Shown here: positions 18,731 to 31,478 of the stretch, piece by piece
Numbering within the stretch: the first letter of the stretch is position 1
How the letters are laid out: each line of letters starts with the position of its first letter
Notes under the pieces: model-generated
Told to the model about the DNA's origin: nothing
Databases searched by the model: none
What the model saw: the letters and a program-made list of their open reading frames with translations, nothing else
Assembly: GCA_016617785.1 (NCBI GenBank)
Contig: JADILM010000005.1
Location: 1,302,001 to 1,366,000 of the forward strand
Length of the DNA: 64,000 nt
From: Sporobolomyces roseus
Taxonomy: Eukaryota > Basidiomycota > Microbotryomycetes > Sporidiobolales > Sporidiobolaceae
Direction of reading: 5' to 3'
Position numbers and translations under genes: made by a program

Positions 18731-20711
18731 TTAGGTTCGGAGGAATCCCTTCTTCTTCGTCTGCTGTAAGTCAAACAGGCCCATACTCAGTGACTGCAAT
18801 CAAGCGGGAGAGGGAGAGTGAGAGAAATGTAAGGGCTTACCTTCTCAGGAGTCAATGGTCTACCTGATTCCAACCTCCTCTTCTTCTCCTCCAATTCGAT
18901 CCTCTGCTTCTCCAAAGCCTCCTTCATCTCCCTATGTCTCGCATACAATTCCTCTTCCGATTGTTTCAGTTTCGCTTCCTTCTCGTTTACTTTTTGTTGG
19001 AACACCATTTTCATCTCGGATTCCATTTTTTGTAGTTTCGATTCGTGTAAAGCTCGTTCTTCCAACATTTTCGCTGCGGGACTATTGTTCACTCACACAA
19101 AACTTCATCAGCACGCAATCTCAAGAGAATCGGAGTGAGTTTGAGTGCTTACTTGACTTCCTTGAAAACGGAATGATCTTGAGCGACTCCCATTCCCAAC
19201 AATTTCTCACTCCTATAGTTCTCGTACAATTGCTTGTTCGTGTGTTCCTTCAACTCTTCCATATGAGTTCTGATCAACATTTGTCGCAACTTGACGAAAT
19301 CGCAATGTTCTTCGTTGTCGACTTCGATCGTTCCCCAAGGGTAAGAACGTCCTCGTACTTGTCTGCCATCGGGAGTTGAGACAACTGAATCTGATCCTAC
19401 TACTGCGAAAGGAATTTTGCGCTAAATCGAGCAAAAACGAATCAACTTGGTCAGTTTCTCGTTCCCTTGAGGAGATTTGAGAGACTAACAATGATCTCTT
19501 CATTCTCAGCCAAAGTTTCCTCATCCTCTTGTTCGTATTGAGGTGCTTGGTAAATATCGATGTGGTGATGAGCGATATCACTCAAGATTCTCGCCTTGAA
19601 CTGTAACACTTCGTCGTCCGTCATGGTATCCGATTTCGCAATGATCGGAATCAGGTTGACTTTCGTGTGTAATCGCCTCATGAATTCAATGTCGACCGGT
19701 TTCAACCTAAACTCCTCGTTTACGCTCACTGTGAGTGTTCGGGACGACAGTGAGAGAGAAGAGAGAGAGCTTACGAATGACCAGTAGGTTCGATAAAGTA
19801 TAGACAAGCGTGAATTCGGTTATCCACCATCTTTTGTCGGTTCACTCTGTTCTCCTGTTCGAGGTAGGCGTCGAATCTAGCTTCGATATTGTCGAGAATA
19901 GGCTTCCATCTGCGAGTTCGGAAACTTAACTCTATCAGCTACCGACAAAGGGCATGATAAGGAGTGTGACCGGCTCACCCATCTTCGTTGTTAATGAAAT
20001 CTCCATAACCAGGCGTATCAACGACAGTCAATCTCAATCTCACACCACTCTCCTCAATATCTGTCAGATCTTCACTTTGTCAGCTCACCCTTCCCCGCAA
20101 GAGAAAGCTGAAACAGAGAATGGAGAGACTGACCAGCAGTAATACTTTCAATCGCGACAGTTTTCGACCTCTCGTGATGAGGAGCTGGTACGTTCTTTTT
20201 CGCATACAAACTCGTGTTGAAAAGTGTGTTGATCAATGTTGATTTACCCAAACCAGATTCACCTAAAATCGTTCAGAAGAAAAAGAGGAGAAGGGGGTCA
20301 GTGCGATGTACAGAGAGAAGGGGAAGGGAAAGGGGGAGCGCACCGACTACCATGGCGGTGAAATGGAAACCTATCTCATGAAGGAGGGTTGGTAAAGGGT
20401 TCGGAATTGAGGGCAAGGAGAGGGAGACTGACCTTTCCTGACACTTCGTCGATGGAATTGATTCGGTAAATTCGCGACTAAGTACAACAAGAAGCTTGTA
20501 TCAGCAGGGGAGTCGGATACGATGTTTGTGTTGTACTTACATCCTACGTATCCTCCCAACTTCTTTCTTACTACACTCGCATCTTGAGGATCAACTAAAA
20601 TAGAAAGGGGGGTTCGGAAGAGGGATTGACAGAGAAAGAGGTTAGCGCGTCTCTCGATTCAGTAGAAAGTTATAGAGACTCACTTGGAGATAGGGGAGCT
20701 TCAGCAGCCAT
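18731..20711 (-). CDS. CDC3: Septin, Cdc3 type
   Basis: GTP-binding filament protein of the bud neck and septum. The spliced product begins [10 protein letters not shown] and reads [24 protein letters not shown], the phosphoinositide-binding stretch in front of the G domain; FANLPNQ..RRSV is characteristic of the Cdc3 subgroup. G1 is GESGLGKST (followed by LINTLF), G3 is DTPGYGD, G4 is AKSD; the septin unique element follows ([17 protein letters not shown]). The C-terminus is a long coiled coil ([23 protein letters not shown]). Eight or so short introns are visible. The last exon encodes [10 protein letters not shown] with stop at 18731-18733. It is divergent from the U2A' gene with 272 bp between starts. 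Paralogue assignment is by motif only. Confidence 0.92.
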
Positions 20712-20983
20712 TGTTGGGTGAGAGGGAGAGAGGGAGAGTGACACGAGTTTCCGAGAGATGAAAGCGGACGAGTTGAGGAAGGACTGGGGCTGAAAGAGCT
20801 GACGAGCGGTTCTATGAGATCGCTCAGAGTGGTTCAAGCAGCAGCCTGATTGCGAATGAGGAGGTTGAGGAGCAAGTGGAGGAATCGACGTCTGCAATTG
20901 CGAGTTGTATCAATTTCTCATTACTTTTAATCACTCTGCGTTACGTTTCCCATCTCACTTCACTTCTGCTTCTCTATCTTAGA

Positions 20984-22140
20984 ATGGTCCGGTAAGCAAT
21001 ATAAACTACTCAGATTACACTATCAATTGCTCACACGCTCGAATGAACCAGCCTCGACGCCGACTTGATCGCGAGAACTTCAACTTATTTGAACCCTTTA
21101 CATGATCGAGAACTAGACCTTAGAGGTACGCTCTTACCTCCTATTGTACTCACTAGATCCTACTGATCACGCCCACTCATTACAGGTCACAAAATTCCAG
21201 CGATAGAGAACTTGGGAGTAACCAAAGATCAACTTGAATCACTCGACCTAACCGACAACGCCATCACTTCCGTGTCCAATTTCCCACTCCTTCGACGACT
21301 CCACCAACTCCTCCTCTCCAACAACCCAGTCCGAACCATTTCCTCTTCAATCGCAACTTCACTCCCAAACCTAAATTCCCTCATCCTCACCAATTCATCC
21401 GTACCGAAAGAATCATTAGCGTTGGTAGGAGATACTCTGGGGAAATGTAGGAAATTGGAACATGTCAGTTTCAAGGGGAGTCCGGTAGCTCAAGCAGAAC
21501 ATTACAAAGAATGGATCGTTTACAATTGTACGAAACTGAGAAGTTTGGATTTCGATCGCATCAAACAAAAGGTACATCCATTCTCTACCCTTCATGTTGT
21601 AGCAAGACACTAATCTTGCGTTGAGGAGTGTATAGGATCGAGATTACGCACAATCATTATTCCAAACTTCCGCTTCCGAACCCACTCCCTTACACACCCA
21701 ATTCCTCAACGCAATCTCCTCTGGATCAGTCGCACCATCACTCGCATCAAAGACGTTCGAACCAGGAGTCGAACAGGCTGAAGTAGCGGGAAGTGGGAAA
21801 GCAGGGAGATTGTTGAGTAAAGAAGAGAAGGAACGAGTTAGGAGTGCGATCGAGGCAGCGGAGAGCGTGGAAGAGGTACGTCATCGCTCTTTTGTCGAGC
21901 TGAGAGGAAACAGGAGACTGATGAGTTTGATGCGCGAGAATGTAGATCCGAAGATTACAGAGAATGTTGGCTCAAGGGTTCATGTAAGCTCCTCCCTCTC
22001 TACTCCTGCATGTCTCGTTTTCTGACTGACTCGAGATTGTGTGCTTTCTTTTGTACAGTCCAACAGAGAAAGATTTGAAAGATCTGGAGAAACAGAAGAA
22101 TGGGCGACCGACGAATGGTGGAGACACGACGATGGCATAA
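20984..22140 (+). CDS. LEA1: U2 snRNP protein A' (Lea1)
   Basis: Leucine-rich-repeat spliceosome protein that pairs with U2B'' on U2 snRNA stem-loop IV. The first exon is only ATG GTC CG, followed by GTAAGC. Spliced start: MVRLDADLIARTSTYLNPLHDRELDLRGHKIPAIENLG, which matches the family opening. LRRs follow (LESLDLTDNAI, LLLSNNPV, LNSLILTNS), then KLEHVSFKGSPV and the LRR-cap YNCTKLRSLDF. The tail holds LLSKEEKERVRSAIEAA. The stop is TAA at 22138-22140 in ...GDTTMA. About 260 residues, as usual for the family. It lies back to back with the septin gene, probably sharing a promoter. Confidence 0.93.
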
Positions 22141-22428
22141 TCACTACAACACGTCGGGACTCGATGAGGAAGAGATTCAAGCAAGAAGTCAGTATGAGAG
22201 GGAGGGAGAAGATGGAGAAGGTGTTTCGTCAGTACCCCCCAAAATGCAGGTTTACTTCGATTCCTCGCCGGAGGAGAGCGGGCCGAGGATCATGAGACTC
22301 GTAATGTACTTTGTATCAATACTCTTTCATGATCGAGTCTCGTCGGTGCAGCTTAGGCGAGGGATCACTTGCACGACAACCTCTCGAATCCGTGCGAAAC
22401 GACGACATTTGGGCAACATCACACAGAG

Positions 22429-23800
22429 TTACTCAGGTTCCTTTGGCCTCACCACCTCAGTCTCGAGCAATCTTCCATAATGTTCCACCCTCCGATGCTT
22501 CTCAAAAGCGAAAGTCTTCGTCTTCCCAATCTTGCAAGCGTCCAAATCTATCGTCGCGACTACCAGTTCGTCCCCGTCAGTCTTACTCTCCGCTATTATG
22601 TGGCCCTCTGGATCGACGATCATTGAGCCTGTGATTAGAGGGTGAATGCCGTCGTCGAGACCACATCGAGCGGCAGTGATGAGGAAAGCTGTCACGTTTT
22701 GAGAGTAGATTGAGGTCAGCGTCGACTCAGCGGTACTTCGAGAGTAAAAGAGTCGGAGAAGGGAGCTTACTAGCGTTCGTGTAAGCGTGAGCCTGACAGA
22801 CGAGCTTGTGATGGAACATTGAATCATCGTAGGCTTCTTTGCGGCTCATAGAATTCGGGTCGATCCCCCATAGCTGCGGCGACCATGCGCTCGTCACCTA
22901 CAGAGCGAGTACGAGGTAAATATAGCGAGGTGAGTGAGTGTTAGCGGCTCGTCAGGGTCGCTCACGGTCGTCGAGGAGCAGTGACGCTCGGTGGAGGTTG
23001 CGAGAAGGAGTATCTGAGCTCACGTATCCTATGCAGACAATCTCGACACCTTGCATTCCTAGTACCCTCCACCCCTCAGCCCATCGTCGATCATTACAGA
23101 TCAACATTCCGACGATTGGTGATTCCTCGCCGCCTACTGATGCTTTGAGCGCAGGAGCTCGGAACGCTGTGAAGCCGAGATTGCCCGGGGTGAAATAGCG
23201 TTTCTCGAGTTGATTCGTCACTGTCGGGTCGAGAGAGAAGGGCTCGACGGTGCCTAGTGGAAGACCAGGAGGTCAAAAAGTCAGCGCGAAGCGACGGTCA
23301 AAGGTGCATCTGTCGATTCTCACCCGCTAAATGAACTTTTCTACGCAAAACGCCGATGAAAGATCACGTCAGAGGTAATCCGACAGAGCGCAACAGAAGG
23401 ACGAGTCAAGAACTCACCTGTATTTCCCAATCGTTTTCCCTTTCGAAACATATGAAGCAGTATTGAACCTCTTCCCCTCGGGCGTGGCCTCTCCATATCC
23501 AATTACTACATCAATCTCCAGCTCCTTTGCTTTCTCAAAGAACTCCTTGACTGATTCACAACTTGCGATTCCGTCCTCTGGCGATTCTTTCTCGAAATAC
23601 TCGTCGAGTTCTGCATCATCTTCGATAAAGTATCGAGGGAAGAACGAAGTCAAAGTCGTTTCGGGAAAGACTATAAGCGTGACTTGCTGTGAAGAAGCTT
23701 GCTCGAGAAGGGCGATAAGACGAGAGAGGATCTCGGGTCGGGGCGTGTTGCGATCGATTCGACCGACTTGAGCTGCTGCTACTTTGAGGATACGGGTCAT
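22429..23800 (-). CDS. N-carbamoyl-D-amino acid amidohydrolase, copy 2
   Basis: Paralogue of the gene at 3756-5110, about three-quarters identical by eye. Exons 23800-23418, 23340-23324 (17 nt), 23253-23024, 22897-22771 and 22688-22429 give 338 residues. Exons 3 and 4 have exactly the same lengths as in copy 1 (230 and 127 nt) and all intron phases match. Catalytic Glu (FPETT), Lys (KYRKVHLAG) and Cys (LICNDRRW) are all present, as is FHH. Small differences, for instance VTSAWSP for NTTAWAP after the third exon and one extra C-terminal Glu, could shift substrate range. It is separated from the rest of the hydantoin genes by four housekeeping-type genes, and lies divergent from the parvulin gene (291 bp between starts). 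Confidence 0.92.
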
Positions 23801-24091
23801 GCCGACGAGTTGTGCAGGTGGAGTAAGGCAAGAGTGACAAGGAAGAAGCAGGAGATGACTCCAAGGGAATCCTTCGAAATTCGATCATTCTTCGCCGGAT
23901 GAGTCACCCTCAAACGGCCGACAGCATTTTTGTGTACAACTGCGCCCTTTGGCCTGCGCTACGAATGGATAGGTTGGCAATAGTGATTCGAGCTGTTGCG
24001 AAGTCCGCGAGGAAGGCATTTTTGAGCGAAACGAACATTTTCAACTTCTACATTCACTTCCACCACGACTATCACCTAACGCATACGTACA
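23801..24091. promoter_or_regulatory. Divergent promoter of D-carbamoylase copy 2 and parvulin
   Basis: 291 bp. Contains CGCCGG near 23893 and the octamer CGGCCGAC at 23915-23922, identical to the one upstream of the cluster transcription factor (8351-8358). No direct repeat like that at 3639-3673 was found here. Confidence 0.35.
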
Positions 24092-24894
24092 ATGGCACCA
24101 GCAAAAGGAGGAAAAGGCAAAGGGAAAGGTACGCTCTCGTCCAGCTGCTTTCTACTAGGTGAGACTGATGAAGATTCTCGGGGAATGGAACTTGGGTTGA
24201 ACAGCTGGTGATTCGGGAGACAAGAAAGCTGAGCTCAAGGTCGCTAATGCTCTCAAGGTAAGTCCCGCTACGCCTTGATACTTTCTCGCTCTTTCCACAC
24301 TTCCATCTTCCGCTCCATCTCTCATCTTCTCTCCCGCTCTCCCATCCCCTCTCTGTGTCCTGAAAGGGCGCTTCTAGGCTGTCATACCATCTGTACCAAA
24401 CGCTGATCCCAGTCATACGCTCACTAGCTCCGACACATCCTTTGCGAGAAGCAGACGAAATCTCTCGAAGCCCTCGAAAGGCTGAAGAATGGGGAGAACT
24501 TCGATCGAGTCGCAACTGACATGAGTGAGGATAAAGCTAGATCGGGAGGATCATTAGGGTAAGTCCAGATTTCGCGAATCAAGAGGGAAAGAGGCGAAAG
24601 AGGCGAAGACTTTCGTTTCGCGCTCCCTTCCCTCGTTCTGCTCGATACTGTTCTGCTCGATACTGACTCCACACTGTGCACATAGATGGGTAATTCGAAC
24701 GGCTATGATCGGAGCGTTCCAAGAAGTCTGTTTCGACATTCCACCCTCGACATGTGCTGCACCAGATTATCGACAGATCAAGTCAAAATTCGGATATCAG
24801 TACGCTGCTCTTCTCGTTCTGCGTCGTCAAGGATGGAGTATTGATCGGAGAATCGTGTGGATACAGCATCGTCATGGTAGAAGATCGAAAGTGA
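24092..24894 (+). CDS. Parvulin-type peptidyl-prolyl isomerase (Pin4/Par14-like)
   Basis: Small prolyl isomerase of the Par14 group, which acts in ribosome biogenesis and chromatin in other eukaryotes. The spliced product is about 130 residues: Lys/Gly-rich [13 protein letters not shown], then [58 protein letters not shown], and at the end [15 protein letters not shown]. The final His is split by an intron (24799 to about 24866). It lacks a WW domain, as expected for Par14 rather than Pin1. The basic N-terminal tail matches the DNA-binding tail of human Par14. Confidence 0.92.
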
Positions 24895-25983
24895 AGAGAA
24901 TTGCATGAAATCCTTCGAAGCGCTGGTCGCTCATCATCCCAGACTTTGGTTCTCGGGAGTCAGTCACAGTGCGAGGAAGATTGAAAGATGCGATGTCAAT
25001 ACGTGAGCCACAACACCCTCGCTCCGTCAATAGTCCGCTCGGAGTTTCGTTGCGCTAGTCCACTCTTCGCCCTTCGACCCTTCGAGAGCACTTCCAACGT
25101 TCACTTCGCCATTCAGTATGCATCAATTGCAGAAGCTCTATGTAGTACTGAAGGGCTGATACTGAGATGGGGAGCACAATACTGGGCGGTTCACCCTTCG
25201 CTCGGTTCCGAATGGCCATTTTTCGGAGGTAACGGTCGCTTCACGCGGACAACTCTCGACTTGGTCAGCGCTCTCGAGCTCGGATATTACCACCAAAAGA
25301 CATGCGAAACCTTTCATCGACGGCTTGTGGTTCTCTGGCTTCGAAGTTGTCCTTCTTGCTGACTCGTTCGCATGAGGCAGCTTCGTGCGCTGCCCTGATT
25401 GGACGTAGGGACGCCTTTTTTCGCAAAGTAGCTGCCACTGACTGTAGGGAACGTCGGGAACAAGCACGAGGCTCGATTCACTCCACAGCGCAATTTAACT
25501 TTCTCGGACTTTTTCTTCGTTTTCCTTCGTCTCGACTTTCTCGCGTAAGTCATACTCATCCTCCTGCTTGTGCGTCGACGCTTGACTCACAATATGTACT
25601 CCTTCGTCGTCGGTCGAGCAGGAAATCAGAGACCCTTCGATCAATCGCTGATAGGAGAACTTCTACTTCGGAGATCGTCACGCCCGAACAAAAGAAGCTT
25701 TTCTGCAATCGCCTGTCCTTCCTTCGCAAACTCACTTATACTCGCTTCGAGTTGTTGAACGCTGGAGAGAGACGTCAATATGAGCCAAAGTCGGCTTAGA
25801 TCGGCGAGGCAGAAACTGGCGAAGAAGCAAAAACAGAGAACCGTTGCATTGACAAGGAGAAACTCTTCTCTCCGTTTGACCCCTATTCGCGCGAGCAACA
25901 GCGAGAGTCTTTAACCTTGAGGAAATTAGCTGACCTCTCAGTTCTTTCCACAGTGGTATGCGACACTCTACTAACTATACAAG
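24895..25983. other. Long spacer or leader upstream of the second Zn2Cys6 gene
   Basis: 1089 bp with several open frames of 60-165 codons but none with a recognisable domain or consistent splice structure. CTCGCGTAAGT near 25540 could be a donor, so a spliced 5' leader of the gene at 25984 is possible. No tRNA or other RNA gene recognised. Confidence 0.4.
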
Positions 25984-28900
25984 ATGAGTTACGAGCAACC
26001 GGTAGGCGAGCAAGGACAATATCAAGGAAGAAGAGAATCCAATTCGGCCGCAAAATTTCAACCTCCTCATCATCCGAATCATCACCCACAAAATCCTACA
26101 CTCTCACCAGTAGCTCCAGTACTATCGGCTTACGATCCAGCCCAAACTTTCCTCTCCTACCCGCATCCCTTCAATCCCTCAGCTCTCCCGACTCCCCCTC
26201 ACACTTCTTCCTCTCTCCCTTTAGCAGTCTTTCCGAACACTTCTTTCTCGCCTAGTCAAGCGGGAGGATCGCATGAGCTCTCACCCTTGATGACGAACAT
26301 GTTTGGCGCAGCTCTCACCAGTCCCGGTTTGAGTTCGGCTTCGTTTGGACAAGTTGACGGAATGTTGGAATCTCCTAATGGAACCAACAAAGTCATTCAA
26401 AAGGCTGACAGGAGCTGCAAAAAGTGAGTATTCGACGTCTGTTATCGCTGGAGACTATCATCTGACTCGGAATTGTGATAGATGTCGAGAAAGAAGAGTT
26501 CGTTGCGATCGACAAGTTTGTCTCTTTTCCTCTCGTTTTCTCAATAAAAGTCGGGCTGCGGTTGACGATATCTTCTTACAGTATCCTGAATGTGCGAGAT
26601 GCAAGAAGCGACGCGAGGAGTGTACTTATGGTCAAGGCGTTTTCGTGTAAGTTCTGCTTTCTCAAAAAGCTCGAGACGTCAAAAGCTCATCTCGCTCCGT
26701 TCCGCTTGACAGGGAGACGATCGAGGAAGGATCTGATGCAGCGAAGATTGCGGATCTCGAAGCGAAAGTCGGTAAGTCAACATGAATGCGGAGAGGAGAG
26801 CGAGAGAGGGAAAAGAAGAATCTTGCCCTTCCTTCGACCCCATGCCCCTGACTAGGTCTCGAGCTCTCGCTGACTCTCGCTCTCTTCCCACTCTATAGCA
26901 TCGCTCGAGATGCAATTGAAGGGCACCTCGTCGAAGAACGCACCTCAGCAAACACAAACTTTTTCGCCAGCACCGTCTCGTTCCTCTTCACTCAGCAGCT
27001 CTCTCGCTCAAGAGGAACTTTCTACCATCGTCGCTCGAGCAGTAACTGCCGATTTCACAATAGAAGAGAGGAACGTACTCGAGACTCTAGTCAACGAACA
27101 AGATCAGGTCGCTCTGTATGGCGTCGTTGATCGAAGAGGTCTCGTTGGAGCGAAAAAAGATGTCGGGATCACCTGCTATCTCCTCGATTGTACGTGAATG
27201 TTAGCTCATCTGCTCCCTACCGCATACTGACGTGAGTGGACTGCTTCATAGCTTCGATAAAAGCGTGTTGCACGAAACTTCCCGGACTTCACCTCCTTCG
27301 CGATCGACTTCCTTACTTCAAAGCAAACCTACACTCCCTCGAACCTCCCCATCAACTTGCCGTCGTCTGCCTTTGCTCAATCGGAGTCCGTGTGCATCCC
27401 AATTCTGTGAGTCAAATTCACGGCTCTCAGCCCATTCGAATGTCGCTCATTTCCCTTTCCATTAGGCTCTCTTCGGAATCGCAAGCGTGAATCAAGCAGA
27501 TGGTACACCTATACCTCAACTCTTTCACAAGGTTGGCTTTCGTCGTGAGAAGATTTGCGACGCCTTGTCAAAAGTTGCGATGGAGGCCTGCTGGGATCTC
27601 GGAATCGTTCGATCGAGGAGTTACGACAATTTGGATGCTCTAGTCGGACTTGTTCAGTATCTCATTCGTACGTAATCCTCCTCTCCTAGCTCAACCTAGA
27701 GTTTCGATTGATCATCATGCTCGAACAGACGAAGAGGGTAGACCCGAAGAAGCGAGATTCTTCGTCCGAGAAATGGTCGGTATGTTCCTCGACCTTCGTC
27801 ATGAAGAGATGTCAGCCGGCATCTCCACGAGATTGAACGAATCGAACACGACTGCTGTCTTTGTGAGTTCTCTCTATCAGACTTTTCCATCATTTCAGGA
27901 GACTGACAACTCTCGATGTATAGCTCGCCGATGCTTTCGTCTCCTCAACTTGTCACAAACCCAGTTTCATCACTCCAATCGACTTACAAGACTATTTCAC
28001 ATCGAGCGGATTGAGGGTCCCCGATTTAGTCAACATGCAACTCGGCGACATGATCGAAGAGACTCTCGGATCACCTCTCGACAGACCAGCTATCCTCCAC
28101 ATGCTCACTTCACTCTGTCTCTACGTCTTCTCCTGCCATCGAGTATTCGCGCAGGTAGCGAATCGTAAGTCTTCGAGTCTTTCACTACCTCGTCGTTTCC
28201 CCTTGAGGCTTACTCTTTCGACACTCTCGCAGCTCGACGCGCGAATGGTGCTTCGATCCTTCCTTTCCTCCGCAATCTCTGGTCGGTTCTCGATCAGATT
28301 CACAACGCCGTTCAACGCCTTCAGCAACATCTCGTCAACCTCACTTCTGCTCCCGCTGGTTACGCCGACGATCCTCAAGCTATCGACCATGCCATTCTCC
28401 TCGCTGTTCGAGCCGACAACAGTCTCGTCGACCTCATCATGCTCATTCATGTCCACTTGAGGGAGAAGTACACTCACAGCACGTTTTGGCCGGAAAAGGA
28501 TGGAGACGAGGAACTGGAAAGAATGAGGGCTGAATCGAGTATGCGAGTCTATAAGTGCTTGAAGCTTCTCGCGTAAGTCGAAACCGTTCGTTCTCTTTCG
28601 TCGCTTCCCCACCTGACCTGACGACTGCTTCGCCTCGAACAGCTTCTATTGTCAAGTGCGTCTGTTCTCTGAGGTCGTCGTCGTCGGTCGTAGCTAATCG
28701 CCATCCTCTATTGTAACAGCTCTACCTCGCATCTCAAGACAAGCATAACGTTTTCCATCTCCTTCTTCGACTCGAGGTTCTTCCCGACTGGACGGAAGTC
28801 ATTGCGAAGCGTATCGGCGCCCCAGGTGGACCCATTTCGGACGAGTTCGAGGCGACACAAGAGGAGCTCGATTGGTGAGTCTTTCATCTCTCTCGGATCG

Positions 28901-29678
28901 TCTCGCCTTCGCAGTTCTCTGATGCTGGACCGATTCTTTTAGGTTTCGTTGCGCTCTCGAACTCGCTTGCTATTATAGCTCTCAAGGGATGACTCGCCTC
29001 GCCTCACTCGAACAAGCACGACAAGCCAACGCACAATCGTCGTACCTAGCTGCTGCTTCCCGTTCGTCTCTAGGCTTTAATTCTTCTCTTCGATAAAAAT
29101 CGCCAACCCTTCTTCTTCAATTTCTACTCCTCGCAACAGCCTCTACTACTCTGCCATCATCGACGCAGGTCACAGCTACGAAACTATCCGCATCTCCAAT
29201 TGGACAAGGTCAGAGCACCTCGCCAACTATCAATCTCCTTCGTTCCCGTTCCCCATCGCATCAGCATCAATCGTTCGATACCCCTCCTTCAACTGGCTCG
29301 GCCATCTACACCTCCTCTTCTTCCACTTCTACCTACATGTCCTCTATCGAGTCTCAGCTCTCTTCGTCAACAGTCACGCTCGATGCCAATTCAACTCAGC
29401 TCGATAACAACGAAACACCTTCCGATCTCCTCGACCCTCTTCAATCCTCAGTCGCAGCGACTCCTGGACCAGATTTCGAGATGCAAGCTTCGTCTTTGGC
29501 AGGTTTTGCCGATGCAGCAGGTCAAGATGTAACTTCAGAAACTCACGGAGGCGTTCAGAACGCGTTCCGTTCGTTCGATTGGGGAGATCTGTCGTTGACG
29601 CCAGCGTTGGGATCATGCTCGGATGGCAGTAGTGTAGAAGGGGAACCGTGGAAGAAGAACCGGAAACATCAGTCTTAA
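25984..29678 (+). CDS. Zn2Cys6 fungal transcription factor 2
   Basis: Nuclear regulator of unknown targets. The N-terminus is His/Pro/Ser-rich and disordered (about 140 residues). The zinc cluster is CKKCRERRVRCDRQYPECARCKKRREECTYG, split by two introns, followed by a short coiled coil (KIADLEAKVASLEMQL). The middle is a helical fungal-type regulatory domain (LLRDRLPYFKANLHSLEPPHQLAVVCLCSIGVRVHP; GISTRLNESNTTAVFLADAF; KCLKLLAFYCQLYLASQ). The C-terminus is Ser/Thr-rich with an acidic-aromatic patch (FRSFDWGDLSLTP). More than ten short introns. ATG 25984 opens MSYEQPVGEQG. Nothing links it to the hydantoin genes apart from distance. Confidence 0.85.
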
Positions 29679-30039
29679 AAATGTCGTTTAGTTTTCCGTC
29701 TCATAGCAGTTTTCCCTTAGATCTGAAGCAGTCAATCAGTTTCTTCTGTCTCTCGCAACAAACTCGCAGTGAACAGAGAACTAAACTTTGCTGTTTTTAT
29801 ATTCATTCATTCGGGATTCAGGAGAGAGTAACAAACAAGGGAGAACTAAACAGGGTTTTCAGCTAAATTTGAGGTTCGAGGTGACGCACAAAACAGAATT
29901 GACCAGGGTACGAGGTTGCAAACAAGCACGACGAAAGAAAGGAAGTAGAAGTGGATACAAGGGATTTCAGTTGAGAGGAAGAGGGGAATTTCGGCGGATT
30001 AAGGAGGGATTATTTGGGTGAAGGTTTCGTTTGAGGAGT
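29679..30039. other. Convergent 3' spacer
   Basis: 361 bp, A-rich on the plus strand, between the stop of the regulator and the stop of the rhodopsin gene. No gene seen. Confidence 0.5.
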
Positions 30040-31478
30040 TTACGATCGGGAAGCACCGTCGGTGGATCCGTAGTTGGCATCTCGGTTGCCTCCGAGGAGG
30101 CTGGCACCGGAACCGTCAGATCGCTTGTTGGAGGTCTGCGAAACATGAAGATTAAAAGTCAGATCGATTGTTTCGCTCGACAAGCTTCGGAGGTGAACGT
30201 ACCCATCCAAGACGAGAGTAGTCGAGCTTCTCGATGGCGAGAACGTGGATGAAGCAGTAGACGGGCTTGGCGAGAACGTCAAGGACACCGTAGAAGACCA
30301 TCTCGGACTGCGATGAAAAGAAAATCGTCAGTTTCGGGCTTTTTCGTGGAAGGAGAGCAGACTGTACTCACGTTAGGAGTAATTGCGTTAGCACCATCGG
30401 ACAGACCCCAACTACACAGACAGACGAGAGAGGTCAGTACGAGTCTTGCGGTAGAGGAGAAGCAAGAGAAGACGGAAAATGAGGAAAACGAGAAAAGTCG
30501 GAAAGACAACTCACGCGATGGGGTAGAGGAGCCAGAGAACGGAGAGGATGAGAGTCGAGGTCATGTAGGCCTTGGAGTAGTCGGAGCCGAGCTTGGTGAC
30601 CGAAGCACGTCCGTCGACGAGGAGGATCTTCCAGATACCGACGAGGGCGAAGCATCCGAAACCGAAGAATGCCCACTTGTAACCGTCAGGCATGAGGGCA
30701 CCGACGAGACCGGTGATGATCTATAAGGTCACGAAATAGAAACGAGGAGGATCAGCGAATTGTTCGGGAGAGAAACCTTCTTCTTTCCCGAAATTTGGCG
30801 ACTCACCATGAGGACGTCGAGGAAGAGGAGGTTGAAGGTCTTGGCGAGGGGAAGGCCAGTCGCGAGGGAAAGTTCGAGGAGAAGGAGAGGAGTGGTGAAA
30901 GTCCAGTCGATGTATCGTGCGTACCAGACGGAGCGAGTAGGGTGGAGGACACCAGCTTTGATCCACTTCTTTCCGAGGACACCGCCTCGGATGTACTGAA
31001 CGGGAACAGGAGCACTTCCGTAGTCGGCGGCCATGGCATAGTCTGAAGAGAAAGAACGATGTCAAGTCAGCGTCGTAATTCGACGAGGTTTTTCGCAATC
31101 AAACTCGAGCTTACAAGAGATGCAAGCGGTGAGGCAGACGGCGGCAGCCAACTCGTGGAAGGCCCTTTCACCAGCTGGTCGACGGGTTCCCATGAGGTAA
31201 AGACCGATGCAAGAGAGACCCATGATGGCGGAAACGACCCATTGGAACTTGTGAGCGTTGTGGGTGATGTCGATGTTGGCACCGAGCTGTTTATTTACAA
31301 GGAAAGAGTGGGCAGGTATCAGTAAAAGAGAAGTCTGAGAGGAGAAACGTTTTTGATTGCGGAGCCGTCATTTGATCGAGAGACGTCTCCTTGCGATCGA
31401 AGTGAACGAGAGACTTACACCGTAGTATGAGGCAGTCTCCATACCGTTTGAGATGAGGGTGTTGACTTGTTCAAGCAT
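30040..31478 (-). CDS. Microbial (type I) rhodopsin, putative light-driven proton pump
   Basis: Seven-helix retinal protein of the fungal opsin family. Exons join to about 300 residues: MLEQVNTLISNGMETASYYG, then the helices. Helix C reads ARYIDWTFTTPLLLLEL: the counter-ion Asp and Thr of bacteriorhodopsin (D85, T89) are kept and the proton donor (D96) is Glu. Helix G reads LDVLAKPVY, with the second counter-ion Asp and the Schiff-base Lys. This DTE set with an intact Lys argues for an active pump, not an opsin-related chaperone-like protein such as Hsp30/Yro2, which lack the Lys. The tail is short and Ser/Gly-rich with a basic patch. Plasma-membrane location likely. Start chosen at ATG 31478, first in frame; stop TAA at 30042-30040. 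Confidence 0.93.

Noticed and set aside
30040..31478. Hsp30/Yro2-type opsin-related protein
   Set aside because: These lack the Schiff-base Lys, which is present here in LDVLAKP.
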